Under the pieces are notes generated by a model, which ran no database searches, was not told where the DNA came from, and saw nothing but the letters and a program-made list of their open reading frames with translations. Positions 10,486-21,499 of a DNA stretch of 64,000 nucleotides are shown one piece after another. Source of the DNA: Trichobilharzia regenti (lineage: Eukaryota; Platyhelminthes; Trematoda; Strigeidida; Schistosomatidae); assembly GCA_944472135.2 (NCBI GenBank), contig OX235270.1:77075168-77139167 (forward strand). The letters are read 5' to 3'. The first letter of the stretch is position 1. The number at the start of each line of letters is the position of its first letter. Both the position numbers and the translations under genes were made by a program.

Positions 10486-11124
10486 TCAGGTCAGTTTGGT
10501 GCTTCCGCGGCCTACTAACACAGGCTTCAGAAGCATCAAACTCCGAACTTTGAAAACCAGAAAACCTTTAATCTTAAGGCTCTTTTCGCCGTTTCGACAA
10601 CGCTTAATTCTAGAGCCGCAGACCGTCTTTTGACGTGGTCTGATATGCATAAGTCGGCACTGACGTATATGCCTGATCCTTTCTTCAAGAGTTTGGGAGT
10701 TGCTTGGAATGGAATCCCTCTCTTCTTTGGAGTTTAGTAAGACTTTGAGAAGGCCTACTGCCTGATTTATTGCCGAGTCAGGCTTTTGGCCGATTCCATA
10801 TAAGCTGTGTATGGTTGTTTCTAATAAGGTTTTCGGCAGTGGCTTACCTAAGAGGAGCTTGACCGAGTTAAGATCATACTGGAATCTGATCCTGGGATCG
10901 AAAACCGGTACTTCTTTAAGTCTGTGGAGAATGAGAGGCCTGTCAGAGAGATCGTATTTGCTTGCCGTGGCTTTTTTGCTCTGTCGCGTAAGTTTCTTTC
11001 CATCCTTCGTGGACAGTGTGGCCGTTATGGTGTTCCTGTCTCGCTTTTTGAGGCAGACTACATTACACCATTCATTAGCGTCCTCCTCGCTGACAGTGGT
11101 CGACTTTGTCTGCCTACTATCCAC
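10486..11124 (-). pseudogene. ORF1-like region of the CR1-like element
   Basis: A 212-codon frame that runs in frame toward the endonuclease start. It is rich in Lys, Arg and Ser, with no zinc knuckle or PHD pattern that I can see. Its position directly upstream of the endonuclease fits either ORF1 or the N-terminal extension of ORF2. The sequence contains an internal RIRHIRQCRLMHIRPR segment. I do not recognise a named domain. Confidence 0.45.
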
Positions 11125-12076
11125 CGATTTGGATCAGGCTCGATCTACAAGTCCCTGCGCGACACAAGCTGTGTGTTTTCGATCCCTGGTATGCCTCTTC
11201 TTCGTGCCAGTCTTTCCACAACTCTCAGTGGAGGGCTAATCCGGGATCTCAGAGGCAGCATGCTCGTCTGGAATGTGGTGGGTGCTGTTCTGTGCTGAAG
11301 GGAACTCACTCCCTGACAGAGAGGCGTCAGGAACGTCTATTATCTCGTCGATGACGCTACTCACATCATCGGTATCTGAGAAATAGTCACTGTTCTCCTG
11401 TCATGGAGGACCCTTGCAGTCCAGGAGCTTCAGAGCCCAAAGGAGAGTGACAGTGGATTCCGTTACACGAAACTTAGTCGAACTGCAACAGTCACTGCAT
11501 AGCCAAGTCGCCAGAGGTTCGCAACACCGCTTTTATGCTGCGGGAGTTAGTTTTGTGTACATCCTATGAAACCATCCCTTGTAGCTATCACACTGCATTC
11601 CTAATTCAACTGGAAATCGGCACATAAATCTTCCACAGCGGTAACTTTCAATAGGCATGCTTTTCAGAGTGATTCGGGACAAAAATATTCAAATATGACC
11701 TATTTCAATGCTGTCGATACCACTTTGGTGAGTGCTACTACCAGCTCACAAAATGGCTCGAGTGTAGTTCTCGCTACTGTGCTACAGGTGAAAGATGTTC
11801 TGTTAGAGAACCCTGACTTCTGTAAGTTATATCATCTTGTGAAATATATCTAGCGGCAAGTAACGGAACTTCAGGGAAAATTAGGTCAGTTTGATAGCAT
11901 GTCACTGCCAATCTCAAATATCATGGAAAACCGTTCTGATATTGACTAGGTTAAGACTTTACTCGATGTAACTTGGAAAAAGCTAGTGGATTCAGACCCA
12001 ACAGCCTGCCTTTTAGAAGAAACATCCTAAAATTTCTCGGGACGGCTCAAATAAAGCAGAAAATCTCATTGACTGC

Positions 12077-12841
12077 TTGGGTGCCGAAGTGATGAAACAT
12101 ACAGCCTCTTCTTACCAGGCTATAGTTTACAATAATTCAGACTCATTGCCTCTAAAGACTATAAAAAATGATACCCTGGATTTTCGCGGCATGGTTAGTG
12201 TGCAATTTGAATGCAGAAGACTTCGTAAACAGTCGAACCAGTCTAATTATCCCATCCTTTTTAAGTTCGGTAATTCTCTTGATGCTAGTAAGTTTACTAA
12301 ATTCCGAGACCATTTAAAACTAAACAACAGTTATAAGTCCGTAACCACAGCTCAGGATAAAACACCATGTCAACGCAGAATAATGCGTAGTAATAATCCG
12401 GTCGTCTCTCCTGGCTTAAATTTACCAAAAGTGGGTCGTGTACAACGACAGTCACCTAGTATTGTCAGTAACATACAGTGAACTACACAACAAGTACGCC
12501 TGCCAATGGAACTAGGAACTGATTTAGACATCAGTATCTCTATAAATGAAGCTTCACTGAAAGGTGCTAAAACAGCTAGAACTGCTGCAAGTTGTTCGAT
12601 GAAATTTTCACCTAAACGTAGTAACCTCACCACGGCGAACGAATTTCGGAGGATTGAGTCTGACGATGAGAAAGAATGCTTTGCATTCACTAAGTCTGCT
12701 GAGAGTAAGCGTTTCAACAAACCCACGCTTGATACGAACGAATCCTCTCAAAACACAAATATATTTGGTGGTTTTCAGCATACTCCCCCCTATAGAAATT
12801 TAGGTTCCAAAGTCCTGAAACCGAAGGACCTCCTCCCATAA
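12077..12841 (+). pseudogene. ORF1-like region of the plus-strand CR1-like element
   Basis: Two plus-strand frames (12077-12481 and 12506-12841) with compositionally similar basic, Ser/Asn-rich protein. They are separated by one stop, and preceded from 11690 by further broken coding-like text. They lie directly upstream of the endonuclease on the same strand, the normal position for ORF1. No zinc knuckle or esterase motif was seen, so the ORF1 call rests on context. Confidence 0.45.
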
Positions 12842-13179
12842 TATGCTTCAGGTTATAAAAACAACACCAAGATGCGTAGCAGTATGCCGAATAGCAGATT
12901 GATGGGTAGAACTTACGATGCTTTGCCTTTAAATCCACAATCCAGTTCCGACCGCTACTATCCGTACATCCACGAACACACGGTTAATTTTTTAGGTGTC
13001 CTGAATCACTGGTTCGATTTATAGCATCTAGGACCACCTCGTCGCACTCCAGCCCCAATGTATGGACACCCAGTCTGACCTCCTATTGATCCATAATCTC
13101 TTCTGGTGCTGGAGCACAAGTAAAATAAGCTTATTGTGATATTTTAAGCCAGTTTGTAGTACCCCGTGACTTATTCAAG

Positions 13180-13880
13180 ATATTATTAATTAATGCACGT
13201 TCCCTAATCAATAGGATATCTAAACTAGGGACATTAATAACAATCGCCAATCTTACTGTAGTTCTGATAACTGAATCGTGGTGCTCATCCTCTATTCTTG
13301 ATGTGCACAAAGGTATAGGTGATTACACTGTACACATGCAAATAGAGATTGCAAGCGTGGTGGAGGATGTCTCATACGTATTCATAACTCATCAGTAGTC
13401 AGTAAGCTGGAAGATGAAATACAGTCATGACACAATACTAGTCTCCACCTATGTTGGTAAAAGATTTTCCAGTAGTGACCAAAGAATGGTACTCTGCTGT
13501 CTACCTCTCTCACCAACAAGTACAGGAAACAGACAAGATTCAGGGAGCATAATATGCCGTAGTTACAAACATACAGATTAGTGATTAGTCCAAGAACTCA
13601 CTCGAACCTGTGAATGAGATGACTATTTTACCACTGACTCCCTGGAGGCTGCAGTGTCTCTATTTTACAGGAATGCTACCTTTTGTCTAGATACTGTTGC
13701 TCTTAAGAAGGTAGTGAAATTAAGTAAGCACCAAGCTGAATACGTTCCAAAGGCATACCTCTTATGTACTCGTCGCCAAATTATTGCTATGTACTAGTCG
13801 AGAATTTAATAGTCCTGAGGCAAGAAGGAGGAAATCAGAAGACCACTAGGTTTGCGATGATACTTCTATTTTCCAAACAC
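13180..13880 (+). pseudogene. endonuclease fragment of the plus-strand CR1-like element
   Basis: Joined frames read NARSLINRISKLGTLI, then ANLTVVLITESWCSS and GIGDYTVH, the standard N-terminus of the CR1 AP-type endonuclease (NARSL.NK ... D...ITETWL ... GY...R). Further along, KEWYSAVYL resembles a later endonuclease strand. Many stops and frame changes intervene, and the C-terminal S-D-H motif was not found. The product is not functional. Confidence 0.65.
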
Positions 13881-13899
13881 AAGGAGAAGCAATAAGCGG

Positions 13900-14260
13900 T
13901 ATCACACCAAAAATAAGTGGACATACAAGATTGTGTGAGTGAAATATATATGAATGTCCAGACAAGTGTGTGAACAAATCAATGGACAGTCTTAACATGA
14001 ATGGCTAATTATAATGAAGTATCGATCCATATATACATAGCAAAATATAGCAGACATGTCAACAACCACACATATAATATGGATATCTGTCACCAAGCAA
14101 CGGACTGTCAACAAACACTCATATTATATATATTATAAGGGGAATATACATTGTTAAAGGAGACAGGTTCATCAAGGTGAAATGGTCACAGACTAAGCGA
14201 GCAAACAGAAAGAGAGATCACCATACACATATATATATATATGGATACATATCAATACCT
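13900..14260. other. unassigned insert between endonuclease and RT pieces
   Basis: About 360 bp rich in CA and TA runs, including a short AT microsatellite at 14227-14242. It has no coding pattern and separates two pieces of the CR1-like element. It may be an inserted short element or simply decayed linker. No terminal repeats were seen. Confidence 0.4.
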
Positions 14261-14269
14261 CAATAAGTT

Positions 14270-14760
14270 AAGGAAGTTGATGAAACTGTACTATTCCACA
14301 AAGGATACATCACTACTGCAATCAATCCACGAATCACTTGAATCTATCAATCGCCTGTGCTCTCAAAAGGACCTCGATGAAGAGTTAAGTGCACTTGAAA
14401 GTATGTCGAAGGTTTAGAACCTGACTACACATCTTAAAATACGAAAGCGGTCGACGAGGGATACCCCCTACTTACTTCATAACAAAGTAATCTACAATAA
14501 ACCTGCTACCATCCGTGAACTTTTCAGTGAGTGGTTTGCCAACTTTAGTTTAGAAAAACGCATCTCTGATGAAATCACACCCTTCAATAGCTCCTCCCTT
14601 AGGAACATGCTGTTTACCAATCAATTAATAGGACAGGCAGTCAAAAGTCTCAGACCTTCTACTAGCACTAGACCGGATAGCCTTGCTTCAATAATTTTTA
14701 AAACAGTGGGTGTGATATTCCTCTCCTACTCCTCGAATTTTTCTCAATATCTGTGAACAC
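14270..14760 (+). pseudogene. RT N-terminal region of the plus-strand CR1-like element
   Basis: The plus strand reads ESLESINRLCSQKDLDEEL, then NKPATIRELFSEWFANF and VKSLRPSTSTRPDSLAS, matching the pre-RT linker and motif 0 of CR1 RTs (FS.FF...F ... L....S.GPD.L). It stops at the TTATTATTATT run near 14767, where later insertions begin. The rest of the RT resumes at 16671. Confidence 0.65.
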
Positions 14761-14925
14761 TGGCACTTATTATTATTATTTAAACGCAGAAAAATCTTGG
14801 TACAGTATGGCACCAAGAAGGATGCGCAACACAATAATAATAAAACAACATAGATCAGAAGTAAAAAAGCCCAAAAAATAAATAGAGAACGGATAAAGAA
14901 CTTCATCTGGTTCGAAAACAGTCAT

Positions 14926-15284
14926 TGTCAATGTAGATGAAGATTGAACGATCAATTCATGGTTGTTCGCTCAAAACCAACTTCCCCAATTTTCGCGGAG
15001 GCATCAATACGACAGTCATCGTCTCATCGGTCGCTGTTCAGAAAGAAGTCAGGAGAAAACCGTCAGAAGTAATATTGTGATTTATTATTGTAATATTTGT
15101 TCATAAACCTTAGTTGTAAAGTTGGCTATAGGTTGGTGTTGGAATAAACAATTCTCGAGTCGCTAAACTGGGTTCTGGTTTCTGCGTCCGTTCGTACTAA
15201 ACGTTTCTGAGAAGCTTCGAGGAACAGCGTGAGTCCCAGCGTAGAAAGAGCTGAACAATAACGGTTTACGAGACGTGACTGACA
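14926..15284 (+). repeat. BEL LTR (first, complete)
   Basis: It starts TGTCAATG and ends TGACTGACA, 359 bp. It shares structure with the LTRs at 27637, 29442 and 33046: the GAACGATC segment, TTTCGCGGAGGCATC, an AATAAA signal near 15146, and the GAGACGTG end. It is closer in sequence to the LTRs of the minus-strand element (29442-33403) than to the LTR variant that follows it. Confidence 0.85.
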
Positions 15285-15351
15285 CTTTCTGACGGTACGG
15301 TGTCAGTTTCTGACGGATTCGGACAGTGGGTGACAGTTTGGATAGTCACCG

Positions 15352-15643
15352 TTCGCGGAGGCATCAATACACCAGTCATCGTCTCATCGGTCGCTGTTCA
15401 CAAAGAACTTAGAAAAGCCGTCAGAAGTAATATCGTGATTTATTATTGTAATATTTGTTCATAGACCTTAGTTTATTATGCTGCTTATATGTTGGTGCTA
15501 GAATAAAGAATTCTCGAGCCGCCAATCAGTGCTTTGGTTTTTGCGTCCGTTAGTACTGAGCGTTTCTGAAAGGCTTCGAGGGACAGCGAGAGGCCCGCCG
15601 TAGCAAGAGCTGGGCATTAATGGTTTTTGAGACGTGATTGACA
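15352..15643 (+). repeat. BEL LTR (second, 5'-truncated variant)
   Basis: It begins within the LTR at TTCGCGGAGGCATC and ends GACGTGATTGACA. It is nearly identical to 27705-27996, and differs clearly from the LTR just upstream. The AATAAAG signal is near 15504. The junction with the preceding leader has a 3-base overlap (TTC). Confidence 0.85.
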
Positions 15644-15765
15644 GTTTCTGACGGTTGCTGAGAGTTTCTCACGTTTGAATAGTCTCCGTCCTTCTTTCCT
15701 GGTGCCGGCCAAGTCCTCTTTGAACAAGCAATATCTGGAACTTTCTAGAATTTTGGTTACATTCA

Positions 15766-16219
15766 ATGATGCCTAGATCAAAGAAGGGACAGAGCGTCTT
15801 GGTAGCAAACAGGAAAGTAAGTCATGGTGACTTGTCTGGTACTCGTAATGATGTGTTTGATGTTAAGCATGACATGGTTGATGTTACTGTTTCGCCGTTC
15901 AGGGATAATAGGAACATCAAACTCCCTAAATTTGAACCACGGTGTTTCGACGGAAACCCAGCTGATTATTTACAGTTTGTAAAGGAGTTTGAGATCATGC
16001 TGAGTGGTTTTGTATTATATGATGAAATTAAGTTAATGTATTTGATGAGGTAGTGCAATGGAGTAGCTTCAAGAGATATAGAGTGCTGTAAGCTCATTCC
16101 CCCTAATGAGGGATACGCTGAGGCTTTGAGCATATTACGTCAAAGTTTTGGAAGACCTTCAATGATTGTAAGGAACGTATTCGAAACTGTCACAGGTAAC
16201 GGCAGTCAACTACAAGATG
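15766..16219 (+). pseudogene. BEL/Pao gag fragment, prematurely stopped
   Basis: ATG at 15766 opens a 95-codon frame: MPRSKKGQSVL, then LPKFEPRCFDGNPADYLQF, the start of the BEL gag homology region (DUF1759-type). A TAG interrupts it at 16051-16053, right after YLMR, where the intact relative (32900-30945) has a Tyr codon. Gag-like sequence continues to about 16219 with RQSFGRPSMIV, so the stop is a mutation and not the true end. The same TAG is in the 28119 copy. Confidence 0.85.
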
Positions 16220-16610
16220 ACTTTCACCACTGATTACGTTTCTCGGCCATATCCGATAGCGTTTCGAGCCATCAATTCGAGCTATCTTGAGGACTCCAAC
16301 CAGAGAGTCGTGACGCACCAACCGATGCTAATCAAGCACAAACATGCATCATCCCACGACGCCACGTCATGTACTGACCACCACTCCGTCTTTTGCATCC
16401 CGTACCAGGGCTAGCGAACAGAGACCTGTGCGGAAGCCTCTGGGATGCCATTCGCAGCACATGCCCAAGCCACCGGAGCAGGTGTTTCCAGATGATGACA
16501 CTCAATGTATGGTGATCTCCACTGTGTTCAAACACACACCGCCGAACCTCAGAATTACTCACGCGACTATGCCATCGAACATAAGCAATCCTGCACACTG
16601 GCACTTACCC
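16220..16610 (-). pseudogene. C-terminal fragment of an RTE-like element
   Basis: The minus strand reads RWHSRVSNSEVRR, then LLRWLGHVLRMASQRLPHRSL and SGGQYMTW, followed by a worn GW.PRD...WLET..DMA segment. These match the C-terminal end of the RTE element at 35942-39704 ([17 protein letters not shown] ... WLGHVLRMPSHRLPRR ... SGGQTKTW). It is truncated on both sides. It abuts the BEL gag at 16219, so it was joined there by insertion or deletion. Confidence 0.8.
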
Positions 16611-16670
16611 TTATCAGTGGAAAACTAGTTATATAATTCTATCTATCTGACTATCTTCTTAGGGAAGATC

Positions 16671-17890
16671 TTGTTACAAGGTCTCAACGCAGGTCTCTCG
16701 AAAATAGGCACTATGTTACTTGTTACTTGGACTCTTAACTGCATCACTATTAGTCACGAAGCACGTAAGCTAGTCGTTGTTCTCTACTTCGATATATCTA
16801 GGGCATTTTACATGGTATCTCACAGTATTCTCTTTGAGAAGCTGTACTCACGTGGAGTTCGCAATCCATTACTTAACAGGTTAAAGTCGTTTCTAAGCAA
16901 CAGGGTGCAAATAAGCCAAGTCGGATCTGTATTGTCTGATCCTAGGTAGATCACAAGTGGGGTTGTGCAGGGTAGTGTCCTAGGTCCACTTTTACTTACA
17001 GTCTACATTAACATCATTTTTAACTGATTCACCTCAGGTAAACCATTCCTGTATGCTGACAACCTCAAAGTCGTTTGCTCCTTCCACAGCCATGAATTAA
17101 ACAATATGGTGAGTGAAATACGTATCGAACTAAGTAGTTTCGCAACATGGTGTGCTGAATCCTGTCTAGAATTTAAGATTGACCAATGGGGCTGGATTCG
17201 CATCGAAAACAGTAACCTTGACCTAACTCTTGAAGTAAATAGGCAAAAGCTAGACAAGCTCAGCTCAGTCGTAGATTTGGGTATTAGATACTCCAGTAAT
17301 TTGACGTTCTCTGAACAGAGTGATTATGCTACACGTAAAACGCCCAGGCTACTAGGTTGCGCAACTCGCAATTTCTTTTGTTGTGAAACTGGGGTTTTGT
17401 TATACAAAGTGTGTGCCCGACCGTCTATTCTTAGCAGACTGTGACAGAATAACAAGCTCACATTAGAGGGAAGGCAACAGCAATTTACCCAAAGAGCACC
17501 TGGTTTGGAATGTGGTCTCGAATACTCTGAGCGTTGCGACAGACTGCAAATAGAACCACTCTGGAAAAAACATCCTAAGCTAAACCTCATTTTCTACTGC
17601 AAGCTAACTAATCCTCACTTGCACCCCTCCAGGCCAATAACTAAATCCACCGCTGTCATCGGTTACAATCCTAGGAATCATGACAACCTAGTCGCTATAC
17701 AGCATTGTCAGACTTACATGTGGTAAAACTTCTTCTTAAACAAGTTCTCAGTCATTGGAAATAGACTGTCAGCTAATGTGCGTGATGCAAACACACTTCC
17801 AGTGTTTATCTCCTCAGTCACCAGACTGCTGAAAGATGACAATGCACTCCTGCGTCTGACTCCTACACCGTCTTTTTACCCTACATAAAT
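16671..17890 (+). pseudogene. RT palm and thumb of the plus-strand CR1-like element
   Basis: Broken frames read VLYFDISRAFYMVSH (motif A), LKSFLSNRVQISQVG, SGVVQGSVLGPLLLTVYIN (motif B), and KPFLYADNLKVV (motif C, with the second catalytic Asp replaced by Asn). The thumb follows: NKLTLEGRQQQFTQR, then LEYSERCDRLQIEPLWKK and KLNLIFYCKLTN, typical of CR1/Jockey ends. Stops and frame changes are frequent. The YADN change alone would abolish catalysis. Confidence 0.82.
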
Positions 17891-18883
17891 ATTATGAGTT
17901 CCCTAAGCGTATAAGTTACGATAAACTACGATAATAAATGTTAACATTATTGGGAGGACATGATAAAGATTTCTACACAGGCCATTAATATTAGTTCACA
18001 CACATAATCATAATTTCTACACAGAATGTGTGCATATATTTATAAATCACTCCTTGAGGACTCCACTTGCTTTCTTCCGTACTGCTGTCGTTTGTGTTTT
18101 TCTCCCACCATTTCAGCTTCTATATGACTTTTTAATGAGAACAAAGAGTTCGGATATTTCACCACTTACAATGACAAACTATATGCACGCACTACTGGTC
18201 CCATATCCTACAACTGCCTCGTGAATTACCTATTACCTTCCTCCGCGACGCATCCCGGATGACAGTTGTGGAATATAACCTTCATACCAATAAAAAATCC
18301 CAGTAATTCACTGTTCAGCGCCAATAATTTGGTCACCTAAGAAATCATGAGCAAATGCTGATGGCTGCATTTGAAATCTCTCTGACTCACATGATAACAA
18401 TTTCCAGCTTCTACATGTTCCATGTGTCAATTTATATGGATTAATTCGCTGTGTATTCCGGTTCCTGGCCGCATATGGACTAAACATCACTCATTGTTGT
18501 AACCATACTGCCTTGTATGTTTTAAATGGACACTTACGCTATGTTCAACAGGACATTCTTCTCTTCCTGAAACAGCTTGTAATCAAGTGGCGGAATAGCA
18601 CGCACATAAATATACGCGGTTCACTGATTGACTATAACTATCAGCAGGAAACGGAGCGAAGTTTTGGTTATCGCTCGGCTTTCATGGTGAAGGGTTCACA
18701 GTTTAACATTTATAAGAACCTGTTCTGACAGCTTGTACCATTATCGAACAATTTAAACTTTTGAAAAATATCAATTTATGATACATCACGATTGCAATTT
18801 ATAACATAACTGATTGTAACTATAAAATGGCATGCATTACTTGTAAACACCAGTTTTTACTATTATTATTAATTATTATAAAC
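17891..18883. other. no gene recognised
   Basis: AT-rich sequence after the end of the CR1-like RT. Open frames of 60 to 71 codons at 18030, 18308 and 18513 show no motif I can name. It ends where the second copy of the duplicated RT block begins. Confidence 0.45.
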
Positions 18884-18887
18884 AGAT

Positions 18888-19196
18888 ATGAGTAGTATAT
18901 CAGCAAACGAATTCAGAAAAGTAATAATAAGTTTCGGATACTGGAGAAAAACAATCGAAGAAGAGAACTGTGAGAAGGACGTTATACAACAATGTGTAGA
19001 ATCCAACAATCTATCGAATATGGTGATATTCGGTCAATTGGCAAGTAGAGACTTAAAGACAATGTATGCCAAATTGATGCACCTACAATACGTCTGTCCT
19101 AATAAACATTACCTTCAAGCCTCATCGGTCTTTTCTTCTTTACACTACATGAACTATGTGACCGAATCAGTCCATGGAAGTCTTGTTCACCTCTGA
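18888..19196 (+). other. unassigned 102-codon open frame on the opposite strand
   Basis: An open frame starting MSSISANEF. In copy 1 the same stretch has one base missing (near 3113) and the frame is broken. It lies over the expected RT thumb region on the minus strand, so it is probably a chance frame. No family was recognised. Confidence 0.2.
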
Positions 19197-19335
19197 AACT
19201 AAGTAGGCTTTCTTGCAGATTCAGTTTAAGGTCATTAGTTATCTTTCTGTCATTTGGAGAGTCTTAGCGTATGACTATTATGCTTAGACCCTGGCTAATG
19301 TCTGACAGAAAGCTATTCATTTTGAAATAGTTGGC

Positions 19336-20356
19336 TCAGGAGCTGATTGGCAACGAGACAGTGAGTTCGTCGTCATATTTAACAAAGTTGACTTCTTCCG
19401 AACAAGGTAAGTCATGTAAAGAGAAAGAAATAAGGGGATGAGGAGGCGGAGGATGAAGATGAGAGAGAATAACACATTGAGAGACACTAGCTTCAGTATG
19501 CAATGAGGAGGAAGATTTACCTTTATGTACAGTACACTGCTTTCTGTTTGGGAAATATGACCACTGCCGTGTAACGTTCCAAGACTCAGATGGTGTCATG
19601 AAAGCTTATTTAAGACAAGACATCTGGAGACGGAGTCAAAAGCGGGTGTATAATCGAGAAAAGTATATCGAACATATTTAGACCCCGTGCTAAGCAGGAA
19701 ACAATACAATACCACAGTGCCCAAGTTTTGTACTTAAAACAACACAATGATTGAGGACAGCGGCAGCATCCAAATTATATCTATTCTGTTGATATGCGAA
19801 CTGTTTAGGGTCACTGAAACTTCTCGAGGAAGGTTCAAGGTTGAGTCGAAGTAACTTTTCGATTAATTTCAGGAAAGGAGAAGTGATAGCAAGAGGTCTG
19901 AATTTAACATTTATACAAGTACATGATCTGGGTACTGGGATAATTTTAATATCAGGGACATCATAACCAGGAAAAGGAGCACTAGAAATGTTAGTAAGAG
20001 TGTAACATGGAATATCCGAACAACTTCTGAGGACAACAGTAGGCACACCAGCAGGACCAAGATGTGGGAATGTTTTGTTGATTTCCTGCATATGAGTACA
20101 TCAATAGCATTATAATAAGACCAGGAAAGTTAATAGCCTTATGATGTGTAACCGTAGGAATGACATAGTTCGAGGGAGAACGTGTGAAAAACTGAATAAG
20201 AGCATTTACATCAAACGAGTGAACAACAGCATTTTGCTTACAACCGGTAATTTCACTGAAATTTTCCACATACCTGAGGATGGTTTGGATGATTAAAGTC
20301 TTTGTTCTAAAAGTATTCAGATTTGGAACTTCCGATTTGATTGAAATGTCAATCAT
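19336..20356 (-). pseudogene. CR1-like RT remnant, copy 2
   Basis: Minus-strand frames at 20356-19991, 20091-19690 and 19599-19336 carry the same parts as copy 1: FRPLAITSPFLKLIEKLL, DPKQFAYQQNRYNLDAAA, then NRKQCTVHKGKSSSSLHTEA, QCVILSH, SLHDLPCSEE and YDDELTVS. Because the Gypsy element is absent, the run NRKQ...KGKSSSSL..EA into motif B is continuous, which shows that the minus strand is the coding one. The Ala of YADD is missing and one frameshift lies near 20060-20091. Confidence 0.75.
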
Positions 20357-20439
20357 TCAGATTTATTGGTTGAGGATAGAACGCTTGGAGTCTATGTTAA
20401 TCCTTTTCTAGTGAATTTCTGTACCTGTTCAAACCTTTC

Positions 20440-20676
20440 TTTAATAAATCAGTTGAGTTCGAAGACACTACTTCTTCTGGCAGTCGGTTCTAAACGTTTA
20501 TGACTCGACGTGAGAACCAGTACTCCACAGCAATAAGATTTCTTCCTGGCTTTCGAACAGGTGTTCCGACCTGGTGGGAAGGAAAAGAGAGAATAGCTCA
20601 GGTCTGTAGTCATTATTTTAAACATTGTAATTAAGTCTACTCTCGGTTTACAGTATATGTTTAAGGGCAGAAGCAT
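20440..20676 (-). pseudogene. C-terminal RT tail, copy 2
   Basis: Same content as 7430-7697: VDLITMFKIM, LFSFPPGR and a degenerate WN.LPEEVV segment on the minus strand. The similarity between copies stops inside this piece, near 20648. Confidence 0.6.
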
Positions 20677-21490
20677 GGTCTGTCTACGCTTTCATTATTT
20701 TCTTTTTCAAGATATATTTCCTAGCCCTCATAATCATCAGCAAAATCTAGATCGGTCAAATTGCATATTGCAGCTCCTGCATAATGGGTTGATTCATTTT
20801 TGTCACCACCACCCTATCTGCTGATCAGTTAGCGCCAACTCCGTCCTTTATGTCGCGGGCATCGAACATAATCCATTGTCATTTTGTTTATATGCACCTT
20901 TTTATCACTCATGCCTCCGATCTTGTGTATATAGCCATGGAGAGGCTTTCTAATTGTGTCGGCGGATTTTGAGGTAGGTTGAATTATAGTATCTTCATTG
21001 GCGGTGAACTGCGAAATATCGTGATTTTCTGTTATATCGGTGGAAACTATTTTCGGATGTGGTACTGTTTCTGTGTCGGTTATCCTTCATAAAGCCGGAG
21101 GACATTTTAACAACACGTTATTGACCATTATTCAGTTTATTGTCATGTTTGTAGAGTTTTCAAGGCATTTAATTTCAACAGCTTTGTCACTTTTTTCGCA
21201 TCCTACTTAGGAGGAGTACATGTACTGTGATTCTTTTGTGTGCTATTTTTCGACAGAAAGCTAGTAATAATTTCAAGCCGTGTTACATTTCAGAATAATG
21301 TGTAATATTGTTGTTATCCTACTTCACATTGTTATCATAATAGTTTGGTGTGTCATGATTACATGTGACAAAGTAAATTCCACTCGTGAAACTTCATTTG
21401 TCGAACCATTTTGACGGCAACCTTTATCAAAAAGAATATCATAAACTTGAACTTCAGCAACTTGTCACACTCACCGTATGGTTTCTTGAA
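20677..21490. other. no gene recognised
   Basis: AT-rich intergenic sequence with no coding pattern, LTR or tandem repeat that I can support. Confidence 0.5.
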
Positions 21491-21499
21491 GTGGTCGCG

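Larger units (their letters stand above)
7800..11300 (-). mobile_element. CR1-like non-LTR retrotransposon, degenerate
   Basis: Pieces appear in the order ORF1-like region (11124-10486), endonuclease start (about 10480-10380) and end (10054-9824), linker (9599-9411), RT fingers and palm (9252-8569), and RT thumb down to about 7800. All lie on the minus strand and in family order, so this is one element with several frameshifts and stops. No target duplication could be defined. SR1 of schistosomes belongs to the CR1 clade and is the likely type of relative, but that is not tested. Confidence 0.75.
14926..16219 (+). mobile_element. BEL/Pao element fragment with two nested LTR starts (chimeric)
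   Basis: It begins with a full LTR (14926-15284) and 68 bp of leader. It then switches at 15352 into the interior of a second, different LTR variant (15352-15643), followed by that variant's leader and gag start. The second part (15352-16110) is almost identical to 27705-28470. The element ends in gag at 16219, where an RTE fragment begins; no 3' LTR is present. It lies inside the RT of the plus-strand CR1-like element. Confidence 0.8.
11690..17890 (+). mobile_element. CR1-like non-LTR retrotransposon, split by later insertions
   Basis: Plus-strand pieces occur in element order: ORF1-like (11690-12841), endonuclease start (about 13180-13480), RT N-terminus (14270-14760), then, after a BEL and an RTE insertion, RT fingers/palm/thumb (16671-17890). 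A further unmatched stretch lies at 13900-14260. The many stops and the altered catalytic box show a long-dead copy. No target duplication was found. Confidence 0.72.
18884..20648. repeat. duplicated dead-RT block, copy 2 (empty Gypsy site)
   Basis: Second copy of the block at 3014-7697, nearly identical over about 1.76 kb but without the Gypsy element. The uninterrupted target reads CATTGAGAGACACTAG at about 19476-19491. Flanks on both sides differ from copy 1. Confidence 0.9.

Noticed and set aside
10811..11354. overlapping plus-strand frames of 82 to 142 codons
   Set aside because: They lie opposite the ORF1-like frame of the minus-strand CR1-like element and have no recognisable motif.
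14688..14906. Leu-rich 72-codon minus-strand frame that looks like a membrane protein
   Set aside because: It is produced by T-rich and TTATTATT sequence between two insertions; no conserved pattern is present.
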